Part shown: positions 18,808 through 27,196 of the stretch, piece after piece
Layout of the letters: the number at the start of each line of letters is the position of its first letter
Numbering within the stretch: position 1 is the first letter of the stretch
Source of the DNA: CAZFHZ01 sp964519015
Lineage (GTDB): Bacteria; Blakebacterota; Blakebacteria; Blakebacterales; CAYUVJ01
NCBI GenBank assembly: GCA_964519015.1
Contig: CAZFHZ010000003.1
Location: forward strand, 1-64,000
Direction of reading: 5' to 3'
DNA length: 64,000 nt
Translations under genes and position numbers: made by a program
Notes under the pieces: model-generated
Told to the model about the DNA's origin: nothing
Database searches by the model: none
What the model saw: the letters and a program-made list of their open reading frames with translations, nothing else

Positions 18808-19404
18808 TCAGTCGCTCTTGGCCGGGGTGGCGGCCACTTCGGCCTCCTCGCCCGTGGTCCCACCTCCGTACGTCTTCTGCCAGTGCTCGTAACCGGCGTC
18901 GAAGGCTCTCAGATTGAGCTTCTCGGTCCCCTCTGGGACCGACTCGGCCACCGCCTGGCGCATCAGATCCGGATCGATGATGCCGGTGACTCCGGCCATG
19001 AAGCCCAGCATCACGATGTTCTGGACGATGACTCGGCCCAGATCCTCGGCGATGCGGGTCGAGGGGACCCCGTAGGCCTTCTGCTTCTTGGCCGGGTCGG
19101 GGGTGACCAGGTCACTCTCGTAGATGAGGGCACCGTCCTCGGCCAGCTCGTCCTTGTACTTGTCGTAACCCTCACCGGACATGATGACGAAGTAGTCGGG
19201 GCGGCGGATGTAGGGGTAGAGCACCTCCTCTTCTGAGAGCACCAGGGTGGCGCTGCAGGCGGACCCCCGGGCTTCCGGTCCGAAGCTCTGGATCATCGTG
19301 GCATGGTGGCCGGCGTTGATGGAGTAGGCCCGGCCCAGGATATAGCCCAGCAGGACCGACCCCTGGCCGCCCAACCCGGTGATGCGGAATTCGGTCTTAG
19401 CCAC
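18808..19404 (-). CDS. korC: 2-oxoacid:ferredoxin oxidoreductase gamma subunit
   Basis: A 198-residue gamma subunit of the KOR/VOR type (motif TGLGGQGSVLLGYILG at residues 8-23, then QSFGPEARGSACSATLVLS). Gamma packs against the TPP-binding beta subunit and contributes to CoA binding. Start is GTG at 19404 with AAGGAGG 8 bases upstream; it overlaps the beta stop by 8 bases. The C-terminus after about residue 180 is Ala/Glu-rich. It is followed by the tandem hdrA gene after 50 bases, in the same operon. Confidence 0.9.
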   Translation of the reverse strand: MAKTEFRITGLGGQGSVLLGYILGRAYSINAGHHATMIQSFGPEARGSACSATLVLSEEEVLYPYIRRPDYFVIMSGEGYDKYKDELAEDGALIYESDLVTPDPAKKQKAYGVPSTRIAEDLGRVIVQNIVMLGFMAGVTGIIDPDLMRQAVAESVPEGTEKLNLRAFDAGYEHWQKTYGGGTTGEEAEVAATPAKSD

Positions 19405-20293
19405 GGAGGTATCCTCCTTCCGGGGGCATCGGCACGAAATCGTCCCCGAGCTTGCTCCGATGCTGCTCGTGGTTGAGCTTGATCCAGTCGGGCTTCTCCT
19501 CGTCCACGAACTTCCCGCAGACGATCTTCTCCTGGAACTCAATGGCCACTTCCCGGGTGTCGGCCCCGTGCCGGATCTCCGCGTTGTCGTGGTAGTACTG
19601 CATCAGGTTGAGCCCGGTACCGAGCTTGTTGCGTCGGGCATAGAGCGTCGAGCAGGGTGTGATCACCTCGATCAGGCGCAGTCCCTTCTTGGGCAGTGCC
19701 TCCAGCATCGACTTGGTGAGCCGCCGGATGTGCAGGCAGGTCCAGCGGGCCACATAGGTTGCCCCGCACGAGGCCACCAGGTGCGGCAGGTTGAAGGGGG
19801 GTTCGTAGCTGCCGTAGGGCATGGTCGAGGAGATGGAGGTCATCGGCGAGGTGGGAGCGTTCTGGCCTCCCGTCATGGCATCGGTGAAGTTGTTCACCAG
19901 GATGACCAGCAGGTCCATCTGCCGGCGGCAGGCATGGATCAGATGGTTGCCCCCGATACCCGAGAGGTCGCCGTCCCCGGAGAAGACCGTGACATTCAAT
20001 TCGGGGCGACCGAGCTTGAGCCCGGTGGCGAAGGGGATGGCCCGTCCGTGGGTGGTGTGGAAGGCGTCCAGTTTCATGTAGCCGGCCACCCGGCCGGTAC
20101 AGCCGATCCCGGAGACGATGGCCACTTTGTCCAGGTCGAGGTGGGATTGTTCCAGGGCCGTGGCATAACACTTCACCACCGTCCCTATCCCGCAGGTCGG
20201 ACACCAGATGTGCGGCATCCGGTCCATGCGGATGAAGGGAGCGATCGGGTGCTCTTCGGCCCGCGGCTGGGACTGCTCGACGGTCGCGCTCAT
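19397..20293 (-). CDS. korB: 2-oxoacid:ferredoxin oxidoreductase beta subunit
   Basis: The 298-residue TPP- and [4Fe-4S]-binding subunit. Cluster ligands Cys31 and Cys34 (IWCPTCGIG) and Cys65 (SGIGCTGR), with a further Cys downstream, are visible. The TPP motif is GDGDLSGIGGNH at 106-117 continuing to NNFTDAMTGGQ at 134-144. It decarboxylates a 2-oxoacid and passes two electrons to ferredoxin, or runs in reverse for CO2 fixation; the direction and the exact substrate (2-oxoglutarate or branched-chain 2-oxoacids) cannot be read from sequence. Start ATG at 20293 overlaps the alpha stop (ATGA). Confidence 0.92.
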   Translation of the reverse strand: MSATVEQSQPRAEEHPIAPFIRMDRMPHIWCPTCGIGTVVKCYATALEQSHLDLDKVAIVSGIGCTGRVAGYMKLDAFHTTHGRAIPFATGLKLGRPELNVTVFSGDGDLSGIGGNHLIHACRRQMDLLVILVNNFTDAMTGGQNAPTSPMTSISSTMPYGSYEPPFNLPHLVASCGATYVARWTCLHIRRLTKSMLEALPKKGLRLIEVITPCSTLYARRNKLGTGLNLMQYYHDNAEIRHGADTREVAIEFQEKIVCGKFVDEEKPDWIKLNHEQHRSKLGDDFVPMPPEGGYLRG

Positions 20294-21447
20294 TTGACGG
20301 CTCCCATGATGGCGTCACAGATGTCCTGCGGGTCGTGGACCCCGCCTCCGGCGTGCGGCACCCCGATGGCGGCGCACTTCCCGGCGGCGCAGCGTTCGAC
20401 CTCCAGTACGTACTGGCCCAGGTTGATCTCCGGGACCACGAAGGCCTTCACCTTCCCGGCCAGTTCCCGGATGCGCTTCTCCGGGAAGGGCCAGATCACG
20501 ATCGGCCGGATATAGCCCACCTTGACCCCCTTCGTGCGGGCCATGGAGATGCCCATCCGCGCCACCCGGGCGGTGATCCCGAACGCGATGACGACCACCT
20601 CGGCGCCGTCGGTTTCTTCCTCGTCGAAGCGGACGATCGCCTCGGCGTTCTTCCGGATCTTGTCCACCAGTCGGGGCACGAGCTCCTTCTGGGCTTGCTC
20701 GCTCATGACCGGATAGCCGCGGTAGTCGTGGGTCAGTCCGGTGGTGTGGAAACGGTAACCGTCGCCGGCCCGGGCGAAGTCCGGGATCAGGCCGCCGTTG
20801 AGCTGGTAGGGCCAGTACTCCCCGGGTTTCCGGTCGGTCAGCCGGCGGGGCACCACCTCGATGGCGTCGGCCTCGGGGATGACCACCTTCTCCGTCATGT
20901 GGCCCACGCATTCGTCGAGCAGGAGCTGGACGGGCACACGGTACTGCTCCGCGAGGTTGAAGGAGTCGATGGCCAGGTCGAAGGCCTCCTGGGGGGACTT
21001 CGGGCTGAGGGCGATGATCTCATAGTCCCCGTGGGAGCCCCAGCGGGCCTGCATGATGTCCCCCTGCCCGGTCATGGTCGGCAGCCCGGTGGAGGGTCCG
21101 CCCCGCTGGACGTTCACCACCACGCAAGGGGTCTCCATCATCGCCGCCAGACCGATGTTCTCCATCATCAGGGAATAGCCGGGGCCGCTGGTGACCGTGG
21201 CCGACTTGGTGCCGGTCCAGGCGGCACCCACTACGGCGGCCATGCTGGCCAGCTCGTCCTCCATCTGGATGAAGGTGCCCCCCATGGTGGGGAAGCGGCG
21301 GGCGATCCGTTCGACGACCTCGGTGGAGGGGGTGATCGGATAACCGGCGGTGAAACGGCAGCCGGCGGCCATCATCCCCTCACTGCAGGCGAAGTCACCA
21401 TCCAGGTAATGGGCGCCGGTCAGTACGCCCGCGGGATCGGCTTTCAA
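20290..21447 (-). CDS. korA: 2-oxoacid:ferredoxin oxidoreductase alpha subunit
   Basis: The 385-residue alpha subunit, with the pyrimidine-side motif AGYPITPSTEVVE, the segment GGTFIQMEDELASMAAVVGA, and the conserved RGGPSTGLPT and GDIMQARWG stretches of KorA/VorB. Start is TTG at 21447 because GGAGGAG lies 6 bases upstream and the ATG 34 codons earlier leads through arginine-rich, non-homologous sequence. The C-terminal transketolase domain (TKGVKVGYIRPIVIWPFPE) is complete. It follows the small ferredoxin subunit by about 50 bases. Confidence 0.92.
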   Translation of the reverse strand: MKADPAGVLTGAHYLDGDFACSEGMMAAGCRFTAGYPITPSTEVVERIARRFPTMGGTFIQMEDELASMAAVVGAAWTGTKSATVTSGPGYSLMMENIGLAAMMETPCVVVNVQRGGPSTGLPTMTGQGDIMQARWGSHGDYEIIALSPKSPQEAFDLAIDSFNLAEQYRVPVQLLLDECVGHMTEKVVIPEADAIEVVPRRLTDRKPGEYWPYQLNGGLIPDFARAGDGYRFHTTGLTHDYRGYPVMSEQAQKELVPRLVDKIRKNAEAIVRFDEEETDGAEVVVIAFGITARVARMGISMARTKGVKVGYIRPIVIWPFPEKRIRELAGKVKAFVVPEINLGQYVLEVERCAAGKCAAIGVPHAGGGVHDPQDICDAIMGAVK

Positions 21448-21496
21448 GTTCTCTCCTCCTTCTCCACAGGTCTGTCCCTGGGCCGGGACCGTCCGC

Positions 21497-21778
21497 CTAG
21501 TGGGCCTGCTCGGCCGCCCCAGCGGGCAGCGAGACGCTGAAGATCGCAAAATCGGGACAGATCATCTCGCACAGCGTACAGTTCACGCACTCCCCCTCCT
21601 TGACGATCTTCGGGGGATGGTATCCTTTCCGGTTGAACGCCTCGGAGACGGCCAGCACCCCCTTGGGGCAGTACTCCACGCAGAAGCCGCACCCCTTGCA
21701 CTGGTCCTCGATGATCCGGACCGTGCCGTGCGGGATCCGTACCTGATCGGCATCCAGCGGTGTGCGCCAGTACTTCAT
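21497..21778 (-). CDS. korD: 2-oxoacid:ferredoxin oxidoreductase delta (ferredoxin) subunit
   Basis: A 93-residue two-cluster ferredoxin with CxxCxxCxxxC motifs at Cys27/30/33/37 (CKGCGFCVEYCPKG) and Cys64/67/70/74 (CVNCTLCEMICPDF). It takes electrons from the beta-subunit cluster. GGAAGGGG lies about 8 bases before the ATG, and the start overlaps the marR stop (ATGA), placing the regulator in the same transcript as the genes it probably controls. Confidence 0.92.
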   Translation of the reverse strand: MKYWRTPLDADQVRIPHGTVRIIEDQCKGCGFCVEYCPKGVLAVSEAFNRKGYHPPKIVKEGECVNCTLCEMICPDFAIFSVSLPAGAAEQAH

Positions 21779-22341
21779 GTCGGAATCCCCTTCCCGGAGA
21801 CCGTTGCACGGTCCTTGATGAACGGACATCCCCCCCGCACCTCCCCAACCCGGCAATCGACCGAGAGGTAGGCGGCGCAACGCAGGCAGGGGCCGCCGCT
21901 CTCCGGATCGAGGTCGAGCAGGGAGAGGGAGATTCGCTCCAGCAGGTCGGCGAACGCATCGAGCTCGCCGACGTCGAACCGGTCGAGCAGGGGATAGAGC
22001 CGCGCCGACTTGAGTTCCTCGTAGTTCAGGACGATGCGCCGCCCGACCGGGCTCAAGGAGAGGACCGTGGATCGGCGGTCGTCGGGAGCCGGGGCTCGCA
22101 CCACCAGCCCGTGTCGCTCCAGTTTGTCGATGTTCTTGGTGGCGGCCGGGGTCGAGACCCCCAGGAAAGCGGCGATGTCCCCGACGTGGTGCTCGCCGTT
22201 AAGGGACATCAGCTTGAGCAGGTGGAACTGGGAGAGGGTGAGCGGAAAGGGACAGACCTCCCGGATCAACCGGGTCTCCAGGATATCCCGCACCGCCGAG
22301 GCGAAGATATGGCTGTTGCGGAGCAGCCGGAGGTAGTCCAT
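21775..22341 (-). CDS. MarR-family regulator with C-terminal cysteine cluster
   Basis: A 188-residue transcription factor. A MarR winged helix-turn-helix spans about 35-105 (VGDIAAFLGVSTPAATKNID, then the wing APAPDDRRSTVLSLS). After the dimerisation helices comes an unusual tail with four cysteines, Cys152, Cys155, Cys163 and Cys172 (CLRCAAYLSVDC, then GGCPF), a spacing that could hold a metal or Fe-S cluster. It is the first gene of the Kor-Hdr operon; the good SD GGGGGAGAGG precedes the ATG. The twin palindromes at 22408-22436 upstream are its likely operator, giving autoregulation. A redox-sensing role is inference. Confidence 0.88.
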   Translation of the reverse strand: MDYLRLLRNSHIFASAVRDILETRLIREVCPFPLTLSQFHLLKLMSLNGEHHVGDIAAFLGVSTPAATKNIDKLERHGLVVRAPAPDDRRSTVLSLSPVGRRIVLNYEELKSARLYPLLDRFDVGELDAFADLLERISLSLLDLDPESGGPCLRCAAYLSVDCRVGEVRGGCPFIKDRATVSGKGIPT

Positions 22342-22407
22342 CCGCCTCTCCCCCGGTTCACCCGGGGGACCTCCCTGCGGGTCATGAACAGGTCGAGAAG
22401 CGCATCC

Positions 22408-22436
22408 TTAACCCGGTTAACTGTTAACCCGGTTAA
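22408..22436. promoter_or_regulatory. Tandem palindromic operator upstream of marR
   Basis: Two exact copies of the 13-base palindrome TTAACCCGGTTAA (22408-22420 and 22424-22436) are separated by CTG, 16 bases centre to centre. They lie just downstream of the minus-strand -10 hexamer and 67 bases before the marR start. MarR proteins bind such palindromes as dimers, so two dimers are expected here. A stretch this AT-rich and symmetric stands out in the GC-rich surroundings. Confidence 0.78.
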
Positions 22437-22447
22437 CGATCGACCCG

Positions 22448-22477
22448 AGACTAGCCATCCGCTCCAAACCCTGTCAA
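22448..22477 (-). promoter_or_regulatory. Sigma-70-type promoter of the marR-kor-hdr operon
   Basis: A consensus -35 TTGACA (22477-22472), an 18-base spacer and a -10 TAGTCT (22453-22448) face marR. Transcription would begin around the twin palindromes, so a bound MarR dimer would block initiation or escape. Confidence 0.6.
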
Positions 22478-22511
22478 GCAAAACTGAGGTAGATTTGGCC
22501 GCAGCGATACC

Positions 22512-22542
22512 TTGCGCCCGAACAACACGTTAGGAGTACTAA
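22512..22542 (+). promoter_or_regulatory. Possible promoter of the plus-strand gamma subunit gene
   Basis: A TTGCGC and a TACTAA hexamer, 19 bases apart, occur in the divergent region 165 bases before the gamma gene. The match is weak. The remaining part of the 22342-22707 interval holds only the elements listed and no convincing gene. Confidence 0.25.
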
Positions 22543-22707
22543 TTAGGGACCCCTCGACCAGGGCCCGGCAGCCGCCTCCGGGATCGGCCGGAGACAGCAC
22601 CGGGAGGAGCCCGCGAGCCGCCCGAACCCCGCTTGACCACCCCCCTCCCGGTACATAGACTGCACCTGCAGGCACGACACCCATCGCATCACATCGAGGT
22701 TCGCGTC

Positions 22708-23247
22708 ATGAGTGATCGGTACGAAGTACGGCTGAGCGGCGCAGGTGGCCAGGGGCTCATCCTGGTCGGCAAGATCCTCGCCGAAGCCGCTGCCATCTAC
22801 GACAACAAGAACGCCACCCAGAGTCAGTCCTACGGACCGGAAGCCCGAGGCGGAGCCAGCCGTTCGGAAGTGATCATCAGCGACGGGGACATCGATTACC
22901 CCAAGGCGACCCACATCGATCTGCTGCTCGCGATGACCCAGGAAGCTGCGGACAAGTACGCCCAGGACGTCAAGCCGGGAGGCGTGATCATCGTCGACAC
23001 CTCCTACGTCGAGCGGGCGCCGGCCGGTGAGTTCTCAGTCCACGCCTATCCGATCACCAAACTCGCGGAAGAGCAGGTGGGACGGGCCATCGTCGCCAAT
23101 ATCGTGGCGCTCGGCATGATCCAGAAGATCTCCGGTATCGTGAGTGAGGATGCTATCCTGACGGCTATCCGTTCCCGGGTCCCCAAGGGCACCGAGGAAC
23201 TAAACATCAAGGCGTTCCGGATCGGTCAAGAGCAGGCCGCACAGTAG
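22708..23247 (+). CDS. 2-oxoacid:acceptor oxidoreductase gamma subunit (paralogue, separated from its alpha/beta genes)
   Basis: A 179-residue gamma subunit (LSGAGGQGLILVGKILAEAA at 9-28; QSQSYGPEARGGASRSEVII). It is clearly related to, but distinct from, the gamma protein of the Kor-Hdr operon. GAGG lies 8 bases before ATG 22708. The second ferredoxin-alpha-beta set at 26323-28627 lacks a gamma gene, so this one probably completes that enzyme even though it lies on the other strand with a large gene between. It shares the regulatory region with marR and may be controlled by the same operator. Confidence 0.88.
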   Translation: MSDRYEVRLSGAGGQGLILVGKILAEAAAIYDNKNATQSQSYGPEARGGASRSEVIISDGDIDYPKATHIDLLLAMTQEAADKYAQDVKPGGVIIVDTSYVERAPAGEFSVHAYPITKLAEEQVGRAIVANIVALGMIQKISGIVSEDAILTAIRSRVPKGTEELNIKAFRIGQEQAAQ

Positions 23248-23268
23248 CCGGCCGGGGCACCCGACCCG

Positions 23269-26250
23269 ATGGATCCCCTGACCACCATCGAGACCCGGGT
23301 CGAAGCGCTCGGCAACCACTACCGCAAGTATGTCGAGGTCATTCGCCGTCACGGGGAGGGCCTCTTGTCGGCTCTGGAAGCCGACGGCAGCCTGATGCAG
23401 GTGCACCTGTGGGGCTCCTCCTCGTCACCGGAGGAGGAGATGCGCGGGATTGTGCATCTCCCGGGGGACGTGCCGACCCGTATCCGCCGGTTGAGCTGTT
23501 ACTACGCCGCACAATACCTCCACATGCACTTCCGGCATCTCGACATCCTCTCCCTGGAGCGGACCTCGGGAGATCCCATCCAGGGGGCCTACTTGCGGTT
23601 CATGCGCGATATCGGCAACGATTTCCGGCAGCTCACCAAGGGGTACATGGAGAACGTGCTGGAACTCTACCTGGTCGAGGTCGAACGGCCGGAGTTCTTC
23701 ATCTGCTCGGTCGGGACCCGGGCCGATCAGGATGATATCGACGTCGGTATCATCACCTCCGGCGAGGGGGATGACGGCGCCCTCAACCGCGCCGTACAGC
23801 GCCTGACCCAGCACATGCTGGTGTACGCCACTCCTCTCCACCTCTATCTGTCCGAACACGTCGGGAATGAGCTCTATACGAGCACCATCGCGGAGTACGA
23901 CGACTTCCTGGATCGCCAGATCGGTGACGTCGTGATCCTCTCCGAACTGGTCAACGCCAAGATGATCCTGGGGAGCGAGCGGCTCTTCGAACGGTTCCAG
24001 CGGGAGATCATCGCCCGTTACTTCCACGGGACCGGCTGGGACGGACGTTACCACGAGGGTTTCCTGCGCGGCATCATGGGGGAGGCCCGTGCCCTGCTGG
24101 TCAGTCCCCTCCGGTCCGAATCGGTCGCGCCCAAAGAGGACGCCCTCCGGATCATCAAGCATCTGCTCTACGCCAAGAAGGCCCGATACGCCCTGCCCGA
24201 GGTGAACGCCTGGGACATCATGGCCGCGCTCTCCGCCCGGGAGCCCCGGCTCGTGCTCCAGTATGAGCAGCTCCACCGATCGACCACCTTCCTGGAGATG
24301 TTCAAGTTCCAGCTGCAGATGTATGTGGCCCAGGAGGACCTCTTCCGCCTCGAGGAGATCGATCCGGGGCAACGCACCCGCATCGCCGAACAGATGGGGT
24401 ACGGCTCCATAGGGAAGGTCGGGGCCTGGGAGCAGCTGGTCATCGACTACTACCGTCATGTCACCGAGTCGCGTTCCATCTGTGAGTACCTGTTGCGTGA
24501 CCTCACCGGGCATCTGAGTGCCGTCTCCATCTTCACCGGTATGTTCCGGGCCCGTGCCGTGCCGGGACCGGACGGGGAAACCCGGGATGTCCTGGCCCGG
24601 GACTTCATCCACACCGCCCGCTTCTTCACCGGGACCCGGTATTGGGAGGATGTCCTCCACCGGCTGGAGACCGACCACGCCCTCCTGGACGACTTCATCG
24701 ACAGCTTCGAGCGGATGGACGAGGAGGAGGCTGCCGGCACGATCGAGGAGTACGTCGGCTGGACTGAGCACACCCCGATGACCATCATCCGGCTGATCAC
24801 CCTGCTCGGCCGGCACCAGGAGAACGTGCTCGGGGAGTCTGTCTTCCAGCGCATGGTGGACTGTTTCATCGACCAGCTGGAACACATCCCCTACATCGGC
24901 GATCGTCTGAGCCGGGTCTACGGCCACTTCCCCGAATACCTGCACCGGTTCCTCAACCACCTCCCCGAACGACACTTCGAACGGCTGGAGTCCCTGCTCG
25001 CCCGGCCCCTCATTGACAACAGCCTCAACGAGTCCCGCCGGCACCTGGGGGAGCTCTGCGATATCCACCGCTGGTCGAGCCAGTACTTCCATCGTTTCTT
25101 CGTCCGGGTGATCGCCAACCACCCCGAGTACCTGACCGCCCTCCCCTACCCCGAACAGCTGCGGACCATCTCCTCGGGGCTGCTGGCCAAGGTCGATCTC
25201 CACACCGACCTGACCCTGAAGAAGGAGGTACTGGGCGACTACTACGACCTCGAGTTCCTGCGGGTCGGGATCGGTACGCTGCAGGGGGTGGACCTGGCCG
25301 CGACCAACCGGGAGTTCACCCTCTTCTGCGACCATTACATCCAGAAGCTCTTCGACGTCTGCTGCGAGGAGGTGGAACGGGAGAGCGGAGCCCGGGCCCC
25401 CAGTACGGACACCTTCGCCCTGCTGGCGGCCGGTGGACATGCCCGCGGACAAGCCTACGACGACGATTACGATCTCATCGCGATCGCCCATACGGACGAC
25501 GAGCAGCTGCTCGGTTATGCGACCAAGGTCATCGTCCGGATGAACCGGGAGATCCTGAGACGGGGTGTGCTCCCCCACCATCGACTGGGGGACATCCTGG
25601 GTGGCTTCGTCAGCCCCGTTTCCCAGATCGTCACCTATCTCGATTCCGGCGACGAGGAGTGCTTCATCGACCTCTCCCAGCTGCTCGGGGCCCGGATGCT
25701 GGTCGGGAGCGGGAACATGCAGACGGTGCTCCAGGAGAAGGTGCTCGCCCCCTTCGTCGTCCAGCGTCGCCGGGAATACCTGGAGTGCATGCTGGAAGAG
25801 ATCCTCCAGCGCCAGGACGAGGAACCCTCCTGCGAGAAGGGAGAGGCCTGTAACATCAAGGAGACGCGGGGGGGACTCCGGGACATCGAGGCGACCATGC
25901 TGGTGCTGAAAGCATGGCTCGGCATCACCGAACCGATAACCGAGGACGCCTTCCACGAGCTGGAGAGACGGCTGCCCGACCTCGCCGGGATCCTGCGGAC
26001 GCTCCACGGCGCCATGGACGAGTTGCGTACCGTGCGTGACCTCTACCGGCTGACGGTGGCCGCCGAGGACACCATCATCCCGGGTTACCTGGAGCGGATC
26101 GACCGCGTCCGTCGCCTGGCCGACCCGGGCCTCGATGCGATCACGGTGGAGGGGCTCCGGCGGACCCTGGAGGCATCGGCCGGGGCCTGCGGCGCGGTGA
26201 TCGAGTACCTGCGCGGTCTGCTGGCTGCCCCCGAGGCAGCCGGAGCCTGA
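23269..26250 (+). CDS. Large GlnD/GlnE-like nucleotidyltransferase protein
   Basis: A 993-residue cytoplasmic protein. Near 717-738 is a nucleotidyltransferase core GGHARGQAYDDDYDLIAI, and at about 863-876 the motif KETRGGLRDIEATML, both typical of the GlnD/GlnE (PII uridylyltransferase, glutamine-synthetase adenylyltransferase) superfamily. An earlier segment CSVGTRADQDDIDVGII (146-162) looks like a second, degenerate nucleotidyltransferase site. The middle is helical with no domain I can name, and no HD or ACT domain is seen, so it is not a standard GlnD. It may nucleotidylate a protein. It follows the gamma subunit by 21 bases and is probably co-transcribed. The target is unknown. Confidence 0.75.
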   Translation: MDPLTTIETRVEALGNHYRKYVEVIRRHGEGLLSALEADGSLMQVHLWGSSSSPEEEMRGIVHLPGDVPTRIRRLSCYYAAQYLHMHFRHLDILSLERTSGDPIQGAYLRFMRDIGNDFRQLTKGYMENVLELYLVEVERPEFFICSVGTRADQDDIDVGIITSGEGDDGALNRAVQRLTQHMLVYATPLHLYLSEHVGNELYTSTIAEYDDFLDRQIGDVVILSELVNAKMILGSERLFERFQREIIARYFHGTGWDGRYHEGFLRGIMGEARALLVSPLRSESVAPKEDALRIIKHLLYAKKARYALPEVNAWDIMAALSAREPRLVLQYEQLHRSTTFLEMFKFQLQMYVAQEDLFRLEEIDPGQRTRIAEQMGYGSIGKVGAWEQLVIDYYRHVTESRSICEYLLRDLTGHLSAVSIFTGMFRARAVPGPDGETRDVLARDFIHTARFFTGTRYWEDVLHRLETDHALLDDFIDSFERMDEEEAAGTIEEYVGWTEHTPMTIIRLITLLGRHQENVLGESVFQRMVDCFIDQLEHIPYIGDRLSRVYGHFPEYLHRFLNHLPERHFERLESLLARPLIDNSLNESRRHLGELCDIHRWSSQYFHRFFVRVIANHPEYLTALPYPEQLRTISSGLLAKVDLHTDLTLKKEVLGDYYDLEFLRVGIGTLQGVDLAATNREFTLFCDHYIQKLFDVCCEEVERESGARAPSTDTFALLAAGGHARGQAYDDDYDLIAIAHTDDEQLLGYATKVIVRMNREILRRGVLPHHRLGDILGGFVSPVSQIVTYLDSGDEECFIDLSQLLGARMLVGSGNMQTVLQEKVLAPFVVQRRREYLECMLEEILQRQDEEPSCEKGEACNIKETRGGLRDIEATMLVLKAWLGITEPITEDAFHELERRLPDLAGILRTLHGAMDELRTVRDLYRLTVAAEDTIIPGYLERIDRVRRLADPGLDAITVEGLRRTLEASAGACGAVIEYLRGLLAAPEAAGA

Positions 26251-26258
26251 AGACACCG

Positions 26259-26288
26259 ACGGCCGGGCGGTTGTGCCTGCCCGGCCGT
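26259..26288. terminator. Hairpin between convergent genes
   Basis: A perfect 10-base stem ACGGCCGGGC / GCCCGGCCGT (26259-26268 and 26279-26288) with a 10-base loop lies between the convergent nucleotidyltransferase and beta-subunit genes. There is no T-tract on either side, so it is a probable but not classical bidirectional terminator. Confidence 0.5.
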
Positions 26289-26322
26289 GGTCCTGCCCGG
26301 AGTGCCCGGGGTCGACGGCGGT

Positions 26323-27192
26323 TCAGGCGACGGCGGCCGTCTCCTCCCCGACCTCCTCGGCGACCGTAGCCGGGTAGCGGACCTCGCCCCCCAGCTGGCG
26401 GATCAGTTCCTGGTAGCGGGCCGCATACTCCGGCCGGCGCTCGTTGTGGAGGACGCCGGTGACGATCTTCCCCTCCAGCTCCTCGGGACCCATCCTGGCC
26501 GCCTTGGCCACGTCCACTGAGTTCTCCTTCTGCCACCGGAGCATATCGGCGGGAGTCCCCATCTTGTTGAGTTTCCCGTAGATGGTCGGGCAGGCGACGG
26601 TGACCTCGACCAGGCTGAAGCCGGGGTTGAGCAGTGCGTCGCGGATCAGTTTCTCCAGCCGGCGGGCATGGAAGGCGGTCCCCCGGGCCACGTAGGTGGC
26701 TCCGGCCGCGATGGCCAGCTTCGGGATGTCGAAGGCGGGGTCGAGTTGACCATAGGGTGCGGTGGTGGCCTTGGAGCCCAGCGGGGTAGCCGGGGAGACC
26801 TGTCCCCCCGTCATCCCGTAGATGTAGTTGTTCACCATCACCACGGTGAGGTCGAGATTGCGGCGGGCGGCATGGATGAGGTGGTTGCCGCCGATGGCCG
26901 CGGCATCGCCATCACCGGTCAGGATCACCACCCGCAGGTCGGGACGCTGGAGCTTCACGCCGGTGGCGAAGGGGATGGCCCGACCGTGCAGCGAATGGAT
27001 GGTCTGGAAATCGACGTAGCCGGTCACCCGGGAGGAGCATCCGATACCACTGACCATGCAGATCCCGTCCTTCGACCAGCCGAGTCCATCGATAGCGCGC
27101 AGGAGCGATTTGAGCATGATGCCGTCCCCGCAACCGGCGCACCAGATATGCGGGAACTTGTCGACGCGCAGGTACTTCTCGTAGTCGAACAT
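26323..27192 (-). CDS. korB: Second 2-oxoacid:ferredoxin oxidoreductase beta subunit
   Basis: A 289-residue beta subunit with Cys18/Cys21 (HIWCAGCGDG) and Cys52 (SGIGCSSR) for its [4Fe-4S] cluster, and the TPP motif GDGDAAAIGGNH (93-104) continuing to NNYIYGMTGGQ (121-131). MTGGQ and the following PLGSKATT pattern resemble 2-oxoglutarate-type enzymes. Start ATG 27192 follows GGAAGGTAGGGGG; the alpha stop is 4 bases upstream. Paralogous to the beta subunit of the Kor-Hdr operon but from a different subgroup, which suggests a different 2-oxoacid substrate. Confidence 0.9.
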   Translation of the reverse strand: MFDYEKYLRVDKFPHIWCAGCGDGIMLKSLLRAIDGLGWSKDGICMVSGIGCSSRVTGYVDFQTIHSLHGRAIPFATGVKLQRPDLRVVILTGDGDAAAIGGNHLIHAARRNLDLTVVMVNNYIYGMTGGQVSPATPLGSKATTAPYGQLDPAFDIPKLAIAAGATYVARGTAFHARRLEKLIRDALLNPGFSLVEVTVACPTIYGKLNKMGTPADMLRWQKENSVDVAKAARMGPEELEGKIVTGVLHNERRPEYAARYQELIRQLGGEVRYPATVAEEVGEETAAVA

Positions 27193-27196
27193 CCCC

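Noticed and set aside
23425..26256. Open frame of over 900 codons on the minus strand
   Set aside because: It is the antisense shadow of the GlnD/GlnE-like gene; it has no recognisable motifs and arises from GC-biased third positions.
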